Assembly (NCBI RefSeq): GCF_947507565.1
Contig: NC_089190.1
Coordinates: forward strand, 1,054,001-1,118,000
Source of the DNA: Oscarella lobularis
Lineage: Eukaryota > Porifera > Homoscleromorpha > Homosclerophorida > Oscarellidae
Length of the DNA stretch: 64,000 bases
Direction: 5' to 3'
This document shows positions 13,801 to 26,763 of the stretch, in pieces. Position 1 is the first letter of the stretch. Each line of letters starts with the position of its first letter. The notes under the pieces are model-generated. The model made no database searches. It was not told where the DNA came from and was given only the letters and a program-made list of their open reading frames with translations. Position numbers and translations under genes: made by a program.

Positions 13801-15617
13801 TTATGATTCTCATAAGTCGCTGTTTCGACGTTCTGTCTGAAGAAATAGGAGAATTTTTAACACGACAGTGCAACGTAAGGACTGCGTCCCTACCGGTGTC
13901 CCAAACGTATGCTCATGCAGTGGAGTACGACGCGCCCAAACTAAACTACAAGTCTGACTTAGACTCCAAGCTTATGACTGCCTACTGGTGTCGTGTAAAG
14001 AGACTCCGACTGAAACGATTTCCTGGGAAGAATTTGACCTCGTAATCTACTACGAAAAACAAGACGACGACAATGTAGAAATAGCACGAAACGTCCGAGT
14101 CGTTGAGCTCAAAACCTCAGGAATCAATAGTCAAACAATGGCCCTTGAGGGGCCGGAGGAGTCGCGTATACTAGAACAGGCAGACGTCTGAGACTGATTA
14201 CTTATTTCTTCTATAGAAACCGGCCCTTCTACCAATCCTCCGTCTACCGCTCGAGAGCAAATGACGTTGATAGCGTCAAGTAGAATCGTTCAAGACAAGA
14301 AACTGCTACTTGCACTCGAAGACAGGTTTTCAACGAGAGACTCTAAACCTGTGTGCTGAAATTGAACTCTTAGGTACAGCGTCGTTGTTATCGAAAGGGA
14401 CTACAACGCACTAACGGCGCAGATGGTAAAAGGACTACGTATGACATCTCAATTAAAACTCTTTCTCTTCTCTAGCCTTATCTGTTCTTTGCGGACATTA
14501 TTATGGACGAGGAAACTGCAGTCATACTAGCGACAATAGACGAGCTCAATCAACCAGACGGAGTCAAGGCTCTAACGAAAAAACTAACTGCTCTCTCGCT
14601 GAAGTATGTCGTCAATTGGCTTGTGATCTATCGTCAGAAGCAGGCTGAGGAAAACGGAGCGTAAGCCGCTCAAACTCCAGGACCCCCGAGCTCCTCCCCT
14701 CAGTCCTCTCTACTCTCACAGTGTCTTCTTTGAGTCCGACTGCATAGCGAAATTGTTTGCGTGCACTGCTCACCTTCGGCAAGGCGACGATTCTTTCAAA
14801 CTTCGACTCGTCTTCGGCTTCGGAGAGGACGACGTAGCGCGACACGTACGACTTATTGGCGACAGGGCATCGGCCAAAAATCGGCGCCAATGGTTCACAA
14901 GATCTTGGATAACAGACCAAATGACAGCAGTAAGACCAGTCAGAATACGAGGCAAGAACATACTCGTAGACGTCATTCGTAGCATGAAGCGTTTCTCGTA
15001 AGCATTCCGTCGATCAGCTCCTTTACGTACGCCTTATAGGGGCTCCTCTGCTAGAACGAGAAAAGAATTAATTCTTTGTTTAGAGCTCAGCTTTTACTCA
15101 ATTCTGCACCTCTGACTCAATTACTGTCTCTTCGCGTTGACGATCTCGCTCGGCTGTGTCCTTCCGTACCTCTCAAAGTCTATAAGGTGGGAAACAGTGC
15201 CTTTTTCTTTGACTAACTTTTTCTCTTCTAGCATTTCTTCACTGCCTCGTCTGCTCGCAGCTCCGTACCATACACAGACACGTCGACAAATTGGCTCTTA
15301 GAATCGCCTTCCCAATCCGTCGAACGCGTAAACGTCGATCTGTTTCGTCGCAGCCCGTAGTCTCTGACGTTTTACAGACGAACGATGAATGCCTGGTCCC
15401 TTGCTACGACATCACTTCTTCACCCCTATTCGATGAAAATAGTAAGACATGCGTAGACATATCTTACGGTAACTGTTTCTCTTTTCTTTCTTCACTTCTC
15501 TTGGATGGCTCCGTTTTCGTCACCCCTAGTCCAATGAAGCAAAAGACGTATAGAAAGATAGGCTATCGAAAACCGAGTAATCCTTCTGAGACGCAAACGC
15601 GAATAGTATTCCTTTAG
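10891..15617 (+). CDS. SHOC1: Probable SHOC1/ZIP2-like XPF-fold meiotic protein
   Basis: Long multi-exon gene, predicted start 10891 (MPVFLAKNYYAEVIFSLSLW). An acidic, low-complexity N-terminal half follows (SLDEDLESLDSGYRCSELES and LFWEDDNDDDDSDD at 11180-11410). Then comes a central stretch with FDPLDEFSMLRTR (12990-13030). The C-terminal third reads as an XPF-like helicase/nuclease-fold domain: SSRIVQDKKLLLALEDRYSV, VVIERDY, ADIIMDEETAVILATIDEL and LSLKYVVNWLVIYRQ (14270-14640). No ERKxxxD nuclease motif is seen. A helix-hairpin-helix-like part (APLTQLLSLRVDDLARLCPS, 15110-15170) follows. This layout fits SHOC1/ZIP2, which acts with SPO16 on meiotic crossover intermediates. Sequence conservation in that family is weak, so another XPF-fold protein is possible. 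The last exons (15240-15617) are uncertain in frame. Confidence 0.55.
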
Positions 15618-15682
15618 CACTACTTATAAACGAGAATAACAGTACAACAGCATACTTAAACGACCCGTTCTGGAGGAGGGGA

Positions 15683-18600
15683 CTAAAGGTACAAGCTAGC
15701 GGCAAAAACGATGTCTCTTTTAATCTTTGTAATACCTTGGGGGGAAAAAAGGTTATTTCCTTTTTTCTGATTCAATTTATTCCTCTTACCCTGCGAGAAT
15801 TTGTTTTCCAGTTCCGTGTTGCCTATCACTTTCGCGGCTTGGCACATTTCGCGAAGCAACTCTTCGAGACGTCGCATCGTTCGGATGATGCTTCCTGAAT
15901 TGCAATTGCAATAAATTGGAAATCACAGTACATGCACTCACCTTCAAATACTTCGGTCATTTTACACAGCTGGGCAAACGTCGAACCCTAACAACAGCCT
16001 TAGACTAAGTATACGACCTCTGCTCGTTTTCCTACTTTAGCCCACGTATAAACCACGTCCATCAGGCCCGTCTTGAACGACTGAACGTACTCGTCTTCGA
16101 CGATCTCCATTTTGCATTCGGCCGCAATGTGAGCGATGCGACGAGCGGTCTCCTGAAGAACGCGCAAGGGACCGGCGAGCTCTTCAGACAACTTCGTACT
16201 CGCCTCCGTCTACCAAAAAAAATAAAAATAAAGAAATCGCACTCAACGAAAAAGGCCGTTCGCTTTACCTTCTCTTCGAAGATAAAACACGATAAAAGAG
16301 CGACCGTCTGCTCGACGGCGAGATCGTTGAACGTCCCGTTGAACATCATTTCCGTCAAAAGTAGACAGTCGGAACTCGTGATCTCGCAGGCGACTCGGCC
16401 TTTGAGATCGACGACGTCGGACGCCGATGCGTATCCCAGTCTGATAAAAAGAGGAGATAACGGTGTGCGAATCTAGATAGTGTGTGCCGCGAGTGTGCCT
16501 TCTTAGAACTCGTTTTCTGCACTTCAGTTGGTCGAGGAGAAGAACGGTCTTCGCTTTTTTGATCTGTGACTTGGTGTGCTTCACTTCCGATGCCAACTGT
16601 AGAAGAGTCGCGTTTTCAGTTTGAGGAATACTTCGTCGAGAGAGAGCGCAAACCTTTTCCTTTTTCTCGCACAGTTCGTAGACGTGTTTCTCCTCCGGAT
16701 CGTCGTGAAGTGGATGACTAAAAAGGCGGCGTTCTAATGTTTCGATTTTCTGCAAGACACGAGCCCTCGACTCCACGACACGTCAGCAAAGCTCCCATTA
16801 CCTTGACCGTTTTCTTGAAGCCGTCCTCCGTTATATTCATGTCTTCGACCGGATCCAAATAGGGTAGTTTGTCCTTGAATCTTCGCCGCACTTCCTAAGA
16901 GAGAGAAATCGCGAAGTGCTATTAATGAGGACTCCTTTTGGGGCACTTGAATCGTCCTGAGAACGGTCTGCCTGCTGTCTTTCGGTTTCAAATCTTTGCT
17001 GAGATAGATTCTGACGCTACTGATTGCCTCAATCAGTTTAATCGATATCGGCACCACCTGAACGCAAAATCGACTGATAATTACGTCAAGGTTTAAAAAG
17101 ACCAGCCCACCTGCATTTCCCCGTCCGAACGGCTGGCTGCAGGTTTGGGAATTTTTCCAAACACGGGCGACGTTTCGGCGACGCAGTGCAGCAGAACGTC
17201 CACGACGTATCGACTTCCCTCTCCCTAAGTAACATGAGCCTTTAGTTCTCTCCCCGGCAATGACTACGTATACAAAACGAACCTTCACGGCCTTTTTCTG
17301 AAAATTAACTACGGCACCCCACCCGTAGTCGTCGTCACCGTCTTTGACCTACCAACGAAACGATCTCATTCCTTTAGTCGCGGCTTTCTCGCGTTCTCTT
17401 ACGGAGATGAGTCTTCCCGGCTGCAGGAATGGAAGTAAATACTTAGGCTTGACGATATAGGAGCGCAACTCGATCTCCAGTTTGTCCAACTGCTGGCGTA
17501 TCTTGTAGTAAAGCATTGCCTCTTTCTCATTGGGTATGTCTACAGATTCCTTAGCCGACTGGAGGTGCGTCATTTCTGAGAAGAAAAAGAAATAAAGGAA
17601 TCGAGTTGCTTCTTCGCCATTTCCTTACTGTCTTCCATATCTGGTATGGCCATCTCGTGTTGCCACTGGTAGAACGACTTCTCCAGCATATACTCAGGAT
17701 TAATTTCTTCGACTCTCAAAAGGTTCAGCACCATGTTGTAGTTCAAATAGAAGGCGCTATTGAGAGGATCAGAGTGCCCCTAAACGAAGAAAGCATATCA
17801 TTAATTAATTGAAGTCTTTTTCACTACACAGACTGGGCACCTTTAGGAGCGTTTTTCCAACAGGGGGATCCATCTTCTCGTCGACCATCAGCATGACGAT
17901 GCCTCTCTCGTCGATTCCTCGTCGTCCAGCGCGACCGCTCATCTGAATGTATTCTCCGCCAGTGACCTGAAGGAAAATAAAAAGTCAGCCAATCACTTTC
18001 GGCATTCTTTGATGAACGTACCCATCGAAACTCTTTGCCGTCGAATTTTCTAGGATTCGAGAAGACGACAGTTCTTGCTGGCATGTTGAGTCCCAGAGCA
18101 AACGTCTCCGTTGCAAACAACGCCTAGCAAAGACCAATTATTCCTAGCTAATTAAATAAACGGTTACTCTTACTTTGATGAGCCCTTCGCCAAAGAGAAT
18201 CTCTATCACCTCCTTGAGAATGGGAAGCAGACCGCCGTGGTGAATACCGACGCCCCGTTTCAGCAGCGGAAGCACGTGCTCCACCTATGAAGACATTGAA
18301 GAGTTTGACAACGAAGACAAAGTGAAGTGTGCCTGAGGCAAATGCTTGTCTTCGTCCGATAGGGCGTCAATGGCATTTGAAAACACTTCGTCCACCAGTT
18401 TCTTTTCTTCGTCTAAGCGTACGATGAGAGGAAAATTATAAAGAAGGATTTGATTCTACTAACCCGTGTTGAAATCGAGCTTGGACATCTGCAGCGCGTA
18501 CGCTTCGCAGTCTCGCTTGCTGAAGCTGAACACGATGACTGGCTGCATGTTTCTCTCCATGATCATCTTCACTACGTTGTAGCACGTCGAAGAGCCTACG

Positions 18601-20155
18601 TCACGTACAACGCATAGAACTGTTTCAAAATATTGCTCTATCACTCTTCCCTAACCTTTCGTCCCTCCTTTTCGTCCCACTCTGCTTCCCTCGCCGTCCT
18701 TCAGTAAACCCATTGCTTTCTGAAAATTCTCCTCTTTGAAATCGCCTTTCTCGTCAACAATGAGATAGAGACCATCCGCGCCTGCCGGATAAACATAGTG
18801 CTGCAGTGGAACGGGTCGATAATCGGTATAGACAACGTGAACGGGCTAGAAAGAAGGTTCAAAAGACTATCCCTATATACATCATATCTATGATATTTAC
18901 CTGTTTGTGAAGGTGGCATGTCCACGAGGCAAACTGCCGTGCATTGGGAATTGTTGCTGATAGGAAAACGTAGTAGACGTTGTCCGGTAAAAGGATGATT
19001 GTCTCTTCCCAAACAACACCTCGCTCTGAAAATAGAATGAGAAAGGGGGAAATTGAGGAGATGAGGGGTTACTCGCCTTTGTCTCTCATGTAGTGGCACT
19101 CATCAAACACTACCCATCCCACTTCACGCATAACCTACAGTAGAGCTATGATAAATATAGATCCAATAAACTGATGCTCTTTACCTCTGATCCTCTATAC
19201 AACATACTTCGTAAAATCTGTAACAGACGATACTCATTTACGTTAACTCTCATGTACATATCCACCTCTTACCTCTGTTGTCATGACCAGACAGCTTGCT
19301 CCCGGATTCAGCGTGACATCGCCAGTCATTAGACCAACGTCGCCGAATTCCTCGTTTAAATCCCGATACTTTTGATTGCTCAACGCCTTGATAGGCGTCG
19401 TGTAGATCACACGCTGCTTATCTCTCAACGACATAGCAATTGCATATCTAAAACAAGAGTATAAACACAAAATAAAATTGTAATTTGACGTAGCAGTGAC
19501 TCACTCTGCAACAACCGTCTTTCCGGCGGACGTGTGCGCGGAAACGAGAACAGATTCGCGAGCCTCCAAGCACTTGAGCGCCTCCTTCTGAAAGGGATCC
19601 AATGAAAATGGATACACCTTCAAAGAACGTTATGAGCTTATTATTTACAAGTGGGATTAAATCTAACTTTAGCTGGTTTGCTCTCTTTTGACTTCTCCTT
19701 CATCACGTACTCGCCGATGTGTTGTGCTGGCAATGCTACCTGCAAAAATTTCGTTAATTAAATTAATATTTTCAAATTGAGGGCGACCTACTTCATGTGT
19801 GCACGCTTCGATCGTCTCAAGACTGACGACACGCGGCTTCGCCTCGACAATCTCTTCCTTCGCGTCTTTGCTTGTCCCACTAACACGACATCGATTTCAC
19901 GAAGGAAAAAAGTTAGAAATCAAAGCTGTGATACCTTTCTCCTTCGTTATCTTCGTCGGCAAGACCTGTAGTCGTCGTTGTCTCTGTTGTCGCGGCGTCG
20001 ATTTCTTCTTCCTCTACTTCTGCGTCTTCGACAACCTTCTGCGCTTTTGGTGCTTGCGCCGGTTCGTCGGCTGAAACTTTTCGACGTTTTCTCGGACCAT
20101 TCCGTGAAGTGTGGTCTTCGAAAACGTCGAATAATCCCTCACCGAAAGAAGTCAT
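15683..20155 (-). CDS. MTREX: Exosome RNA helicase MTR4
   Basis: Ski2-like DExH helicase that feeds nuclear RNAs to the exosome, as part of TRAMP, NEXT and PAXT. Start at 20155 ([16 protein letters not shown]), matching the animal MTR4 N-terminus MADAFGDELFSVFE. An in-frame ATG also lies at 20176. Motif I is [17 protein letters not shown] (about 19500-19555). Motif Ia is [15 protein letters not shown], motif [11 protein letters not shown], motif [18 protein letters not shown], and motif [17 protein letters not shown] (17910-17955). The arch/KOW region has [15 protein letters not shown] near 17300. The C-terminus [20 protein letters not shown], then ENKFSQG spliced to [16 protein letters not shown], is diagnostic. 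Stop at 15683. At least twenty short introns. An E-box CACGTG lies at 20174-20179, just upstream of the start. Confidence 0.97.
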
Positions 20156-20404
20156 GGGTGCGTGCGTTAAAAGCACGTGGCGATTTTTTTGGCGAGGGTT
20201 ATTCGGCTACTGTATTTCCCCATTGTATTTATTGATTCACCCCAAACACAAAAAAATTAAAATTAAAGCGGACCAACTCCAAATCAGCTATCGAGACCCC
20301 TCGCGAGAAGCGAACGTCTCACTGTTTAGTTGTTAGAGCGCATGACTCCATTTTCGGGAGGCGCAACAGAAAAACCGAGATATTTTCTGGTTTATAAACC
20401 TACG

Positions 20405-23400
20405 TTAGTGGAGCCCGTTAGTGGAGCCCATTAGTGGCGGGGTGGCATCATGATCATTAGACGAATCATCTCTGTGGTCCGGAAGAGACCTGGCGTTAGG
20501 TCTCAAACTGCCATGATTCCGCCGCGCAACAGAAGATGAAACTGACTCAGACGCCACTGTTCTAGTGTCGCAGGGACCACTTATGGGAGACCCTGTCTCA
20601 ATTGTCGCAGACAACGGGACGGGTAGAAAGCAGTTATCAAAGGATTTTCTTGTTTTCTTTATCCTAGAAGGGAGAACAGAATACTCCTCGCCATGGGACT
20701 CAGCGTGAGCAGCTTCATCTGACTCAGAAGCGGAGTCCAAGTAAGAGGCAGATTTGTAAGAAATAAGCACGTCATTTCTTTCCTTATCAACAATATCAAG
20801 ATATAGAAAAGAATTTCCAAGCAGAAGCATCGCTGCTGATTTATGACGAAGAGTAGCGTCAAAAGCAGACAACCGTTGAGAAACAGTGCAGTTCTTCGGG
20901 GTCAATTTCCAACCACATCCGTCATCGCGACAACTCAGAAACATTTGAGGCAAAGAACTTCCAAGTTCGGGCAAAACAGTAGATTCTATTTGGCATGTCC
21001 TTGTTATATCACTAAAAACTGTCTTTTCAGTAAAAAGAGACTGACGTTCTTCGCTTGTAACGTTGTTGAAGGACTCTTCCGCCGCGTTCAAAAAGTCTAC
21101 AGCTTTATATGATGGAGATTCTGAAGAATTCCATTCATTTAGAGCCCATAACAGAAAAACTTTTCCTCTAGCCAGGTGCACACAATCTGAAAGTAAGCCA
21201 GCATCCAGAACGCTACTGTTTAGGTAAGCTAATGACCAATCCAAAGAAGCAATACATGACTCAAAGTCAATCGGTTGTTTTGCCTCGACGTAAAGTTGCA
21301 ATACTTGAGACAGCCCCAAAGCGTAATGTATGGCCGATACGCGAATTTCCTTTCGGCCTTTAAATTCTTCTAGCTTTTCTTCGCCGGGCCAAGTCACATT
21401 CTCTTCTTCCTCAAGCAGTTGCTCGTAGAATTCTGTGGCTTTGTCGTACTCTCCATTCCGAAAGTTAGTATCTGCAATCCGCATCCTAACGAAGCATCGG
21501 CGACAGTCATCCTCTCGGGTGAAGTTTCTCAAACAGTTCATAAAACAAGTTAGGGCACTTTTATAATAAGCACGAGCTGCCTTTCCAACATCACCCTTCC
21601 CTAAATCCACACTGGCGGCACAAGCTTTTCCACCAAGGTAGTAGTAAGCTGTACCGAGAAGCAGCTGAGCAGAAAAATTCGTCTTCGTCTGCTGGATGAC
21701 TTTTTTTAGCTTCTTAGCAGCGTCTTTGTAATTTCTTTCTGCCATCAAAAATTCAGCTCGGGCCATCCTACGCTGTTGGAGCAAATTTTTCGGCAAAGCT
21801 TTTTTTACCATGCCCGATACCGATAGCCTATTCTCCACTTTCGCCAAATCGCGTCGCCTATATCGCTGATGCTTCAACAAAACTTGCAAGAAGAAGACCG
21901 AAAAACAAGCCTTATCATCTTGAAAGCTTTCAGCAGATTTCAGGCAAGTTTCACAAAAATTACGGAGTACATGCACTGATACGTAGTCGAGCAATGTATC
22001 TCTTGCGGCTTCAGACTGACAAATATCTAAAGCAAGATCGTACGATTTACCTCGAAGCCTGAAATCTGGCATATGAAGATAATCCAAAATCCGGCTTTGG
22101 GTGTCTTTGAATTTCCCAAAAGGCTTGCTAGCCATTTTCTCACTGCTGCGCTCTTTCAAAATACGCTCCATTACCGTTTTAAGATGCTCAAAATACAAAT
22201 TTTGCGCCTCTTTGACGCATTTCAGCACTTCTTTGCTGTCCAAGTCAGTTATGGAGTCAATTTTACTTGACTTCAAGCCGCAGTCAATTAAAGTCAATAG
22301 ATATTGACGAAAGTAGCGAGGAATGACGTAGCGCTGATCCTCAGTAACAGTTACTAGTCCCCAGCATGTTAGACGACTTATAGCACGAACACTGTCTGGT
22401 AGTTTTAGGCGACTTTTCGCAAATTCTTCTGCAAATGAACGAGAAATAATTGCTAAACACAAGAGACAAGATTTCAACTTGTTTGGCAAACGTTCCCAGC
22501 GCCTTTTGAAGCACCTACTTAGCTCATCTTGCTTATCAAACCTTTCGCAAAATTGTTGAAATAAAGAATAATCTGACAAAAGACAGCCCAGAAAGCGTCT
22601 TATTTTATCTTTCATGGTGGACTTGGACTTATCGTCAGCGTATCCTTTTAACCCAACAAGTTTTAGAACTAAAGGAATTCCATCGCAACGTGAAGCCAAC
22701 TTGCGCATTGCCGTCTGATTGAAATCAGAAAGATCAGAAAGCTCTTCTTTGCCACCTGTAAAATGCCAAGTCAACAACATCGCTGCTTCCTCCTCTCCAA
22801 GCCAGCCGACTTCGAAAGACTTGACGCTCAATAAAACCGAAGAGCAGGGATGAAATTCTTTGTGCAAAGCTACTACAAATGTAAACCGTCTGCCCAGCTT
22901 TTCGATCAGCTCCTCAAGCACTTTTACAAACTCATCTTCCGACCATTTTTGTGCAAAGCCGTCAAGGAAAATCATGCAACATTTGCACTTAAATTCATCA
23001 AAGTGAGACGTAACAAGTTTAGCTATATCCTGCAGTGGTTGCTGTTTCAAGGGTAGAGCGTGTGAGGAACCGTGAATATTACGAACTTTATGAAGAACTG
23101 TCCATCCAACGGTGCTGGTGCCACATCCCGGTGGTCCCCAAAGACAGCAAAGCGAAATTCTGTTTTCAACGCACCGAAAAACATTCTGAATGACGTTCTG
23201 GCGTCCGAAGAAGGGATTCGGTAGGTTGTCATTTGAGCGATATGATGCCGGCTCGACTAATCAAAAGAGAATGAAGCAAGGAGAACGGAGCAGGAGTAAC
23301 TCACCGCTAATTAACTGGGAGGGTCTCTCTGCAGCATCAGAAGGTCTAACAGAAACTGCAGAGCCCCTAGCACTGACACCTGTAGATGCATCTGTCGAGA

Positions 23401-23610
23401 GTTGCAGTTCAAATGCAACTCGTCGAGTTTGGGGCTCGTCGGTGCCAACTTCTGAGAATACGACAGACGTTTAGCGTGACACGTCACGGTTGTTTGAAAC
23501 TGACCTTCAGGATGCGTTTGTTGCCCCAAACGATCGAAACTACAGAGATCTTCAGACGAAGACTCCAAAATGAAAGAAGGCAAAGAAGATCTGCTCGTTT
23601 GCGAGGACAT
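20405..23610 (-). CDS. NB-ARC STAND NTPase with TPR repeats (NLR-like)
   Basis: Start at 23610 (MSSQTSRSSLPSFILESSSE). Two small 5' exons join by splicing (…HPEE-VGTDEPQ… and …QLISV-EPASYR…) to one very large exon that carries the rest. The nucleotide-binding module opens LPNPFFGRQNVIQNVFR, then the P-loop CLWGPPGCGTSTVGW near 23110. Walker B is CCMIFLDGFAQ, and the GLPL-type motif CDGIPLVLKLVG is at about 22670-22705. A winged-helix-like part follows, then TPR-like helices such as RRMARAEFLMAERNYKDAAK and IADTNFRNGEYDKATEFYEQ (21440-21780). The Ser/Glu-rich tail ends at 20405. NB-ARC plus TPR is the layout of many invertebrate STAND proteins linked to immunity or cell death. No TIR, DEATH or CARD domain is seen at the short N-terminus, so the effector is unknown. 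Confidence 0.85.
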
Positions 23611-24873
23611 GTTGAGTTCCCGTATCTGGACTGTAGACTCTGTCCACGTTGAGTTTGTCTATTACTACTTTAGTCATGTGTGAGCGTGTGCATTTTGTTT
23701 CTCTTTACCTTTAATTTTATATGACGTTACAATGCGCATGCATACGGTTCTCATCATGAGTGTGTAACGTTTTTTTCAAAAGCTGACATCTAACACTAAC
23801 AGTGATTCAGAGCAGTAGGCAGCGTGATGCAGATCAAATACATGGACAGATTGCTCATTCCGCTAACACTGGGAGGCGGTAAGAAAAGAATACCCTGGAA
23901 GACATCGCAATACTGTATTTCGCCCCAGCACAACCTCTTACCTCTTATAAGTCTTATGCACCCTACGGGGCAGAAGCCGCAGAACGTTCGGTTGTCTATA
24001 GCTTTCATTATCTAGTAGAAATTGAAAAAATCTATATAAAGACATACGGCTCTATGAGGCAGGCATAAACGAGTCTTTGATCATCTGATAAGACTGAAGC
24101 TGTTTTTACTCTCAAAGGCGGGAGACTACCGCCTAACTTCGTGGCTAATCACCCCTCGTCACACCAAGGCTTCTCCGTGAAGTCAATTAATTCTTTACCA
24201 AGCAGAAGAATGGTGACTTGTTTCTTAGAATCAAAACAGAACATCCAACTGACACAGATAATCTATAAAGCAAGTTCAATACGATACAACTTCGAAGACG
24301 GAGCGGTAGAGATCTAATGAGCAAACTTCATTGTAATCAATTTCTACTTTCACTTCTTCTTTTTTCATATCTATTTCCCCCTTAAAGTTTTTTTCGCACT
24401 TCAGATTTGCTTTTTTTGTGATAATTTCCTATAATTTCATATGCAAACAAGAATGTTGATCATATCGCTCGTAGATACCAGGATATCTTCTGATTGAGTG
24501 CAAATCTGAATCGGTACAGCACCTGAAAGTTTTTTTTTAATTTTGTCGTTAGTGGTAAGAATTCTAAGAGCTTCTACAACTGAAAATGCCGTTAATTAAT
24601 TAAGGCGCAGGAAACAAATAGTTAAGTATTACTCATTTCAACCGGACAGGAGCTCTCTTGATCTAACAGCATTATGATGACGTATTCAATTGACTTTTCT
24701 CTCAAAGTACTGAGTCTATCGACAATCTACAGAACAGCTACAAAGAAAACGGTTATAAGCGTTTGTTATACCTCTTTAGAAACTGCTGATCTTTGTTCAT
24801 CTGAAAGGAAGCGAGGAATACGCAAGGCCTACGAAATAACGAGTTCTTGCTATAAGATAGGTAATAGGTCAAT
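23611..24873. other. Long AT-rich intergenic region, no gene recognised
   Basis: About 1.26 kb between the NB-ARC gene start and the 3' end of the LRRC8-like gene. It has no open frame with recognisable protein sequence or splice-consistent exons. It presumably holds the NB-ARC promoter on its left. AT-rich stretches (24340-24620) and a TTAATTAATTAA run near 24592 are the only features seen. Confidence 0.55.
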
Positions 24874-26623
24874 TTAATTAGCCTTTATTTCTAAATCTTC
24901 TTTTTTCTCATTTGTAAGAACGAGATGACCCTCTTTGTTACCAAGAGGTTGTGCAAAATCTAATCTCCATCCTTCAGCGTCAAGGTCATACTCGTCATAG
25001 TCACCGTAATTCTTCCGAGAACGTTTTGCATTACCTATTACCGCACTTTTAAAAATTTTCAACTGTCTCTTTATAAGCACCTGAAGATGAAGCGTTATTT
25101 AGAAAACGATGAATTCGACAGTTGACGTCGATAGCCACTAACATCTGGGTAAAAAGAACTATTTCATTAGGCAGATGTGGAGGCACATTATACAGATGAT
25201 GCACTTTTGTGAATTTGCGTCCAACTGGATGCAGTAGCCCTTTTGAGCCATAATAAATAGCAACTCCAGTCTCAAATTGAGTTTCGCTGGCTGACACCCA
25301 GCTACTCAAAACGTGCGGAAACAACTGACAGAGAAAGTAGCAGACACTAGCCCTGTTGAGTGTGATGCACTATCTATCCCAATTTACCATCTTTTCAGCT
25401 GTCTTTTTAACTTCCGGTTCCTGCCCCTCGTCTGTTTCTCTTTTCGTCCTGTTCTTGTCTTTTTTTCTCTGCTCCTCTCTTCTTCTCTCTTCCTCTTCTC
25501 TTTTTCTCTCTTCCTCCATGTCTCCTTTTCTCTTCTCCTCGTTGTCTCCTTTTCTCTTCTCCTCGTTGTCTCCTTTCAAAAATTTCTCTCGTAGCTCCAA
25601 TTCACTCATGACGTCAGCGAAAGCGTAGCATAGTCCACTGTCCAAATAAGAAAGAAGTACTAAGAAGAAATGAAAATCATTTTTAATTTTGAGAGATTTT
25701 TGCCACTTTGGGTTGGGTTTGTACGAGTCCAAATCAAAGCTGACGCTGTAAAAAAATGCAGCTTTTCCCTCATAACCAAGCGCATCAGGAAAAGATCTGC
25801 AAGCTGACCAGCATATTCCAAAGACAGCACAAACCCCCACAAATCCTAGACACGCCAAACTTGTGATCCATAAAGGAAAAAACAATGCACTCAAGGATAC
25901 GACACATGGAACTGATATGACAGTGTCATTCTGACAAAGATTTTGATTTGAAGAGGCAGTCGTGTTTGGGTCTTGACAAAACAACACGAATTGCTCAAAC
26001 CAAGACCGAGCATAAACTTCACGAACGAGAGTGCAATCGAAATAACTTTCAAGAAGATGAAAATCATTAGCGAGGTATACACCTAGAGTTGCAACCAAGA
26101 ACACTACGGCAAAGATCAATTGACACCCAAGTTTGCCGTAGTAGCTCCTAAGAACCAGCTTTGATTCAGAGTACCTAGACTTTAGCTGGCTCACAAAGCT
26201 TCTTGATTGCAAATCGTAAAGTTTGCTACGATTGTTCTTTACGCGAGCTAGTTGGGAAGACATGGTGAAAAAAGTTTCCAAATGGGGATCCGCTAGTCTG
26301 AGCCACACAAGATGGGGTACAGTGAGAAGCAAAAATTCGCCGAGGAAGAAGAGAGTCATCGCCCTCAGAAGCGTCACTTCCGATTCCCCTGAGCAGAAAC
26401 TGTTGACGAACTTCGTTTGGCCTTTCGTGAGTTCATTCGGAATAAGACAGGTGACGTCTCCTCCGCCGGATGCTAAATCTTCGCCAACTGCTATGCCAAA
26501 TAAGGTTAGGATAAGAAAAGACACAAACACAATCGCCTTGTCCCACAGCGGCGACTGGAATTGAACTGAAGGGCCTTTACTAAAGTGATCCTTTGCTGCT
26601 GCGAACGCTCCTGGAAGCATCAT
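24874..26623 (-). CDS. LRRC8/pannexin-like four-helix channel protein lacking LRRs
   Basis: Start at 26623 (MMLPGAFAAAKDHFSKG). TM1 is WDKAIVFVSFLILTLFGIAV. An extracellular loop with two Cys follows (TCLIPNELTKGQTKF, FCSGES). TM2 is AMTLFFLGEFLLLTVPHLVW. TM3 is LGCQLIFAVVFLVATLGVYL. A second Cys-rich loop precedes TM4 (LACLGFVGVCAVFGICW). The cytoplasmic segment KNDFHFFLVLLSYLDSGLCY, then FADVMSELELREKFL, matches the VKNDFAFMLHLIDQYD…FLSEVSENKLR region of LRRC8 proteins. That places it in the Pannexin_like family. A charged repeat (GDNEEKRK twice, then GDMEEERKR) follows instead of LRRs. Splicing at AAGATG/GTAAAT adds exons FPHVLSSWVSASETQFETGV and a tail ending at 24874. The last exons are inferred from splice signals only. 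Likely a large-pore anion or metabolite channel subunit. Confidence 0.8.
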
Positions 26624-26763
26624 GTTTCGACTTTCCGTTTCGAGATCTGATTACGGTGCCGTGACGATGACGTCACGTTTCATTTCTTTTTGTGGAATCA
26701 GTGTGTAAGTAGTGCAGACTTTGCAGCACAAGAATTTCATTATCACATATGCAGATGTTACTG

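Noticed and set aside
23611-24873. tRNA or other RNA gene in the long spacer
   Set aside because: I looked for tRNA box A/B-like sequence and a cloverleaf and found none I could support by eye.
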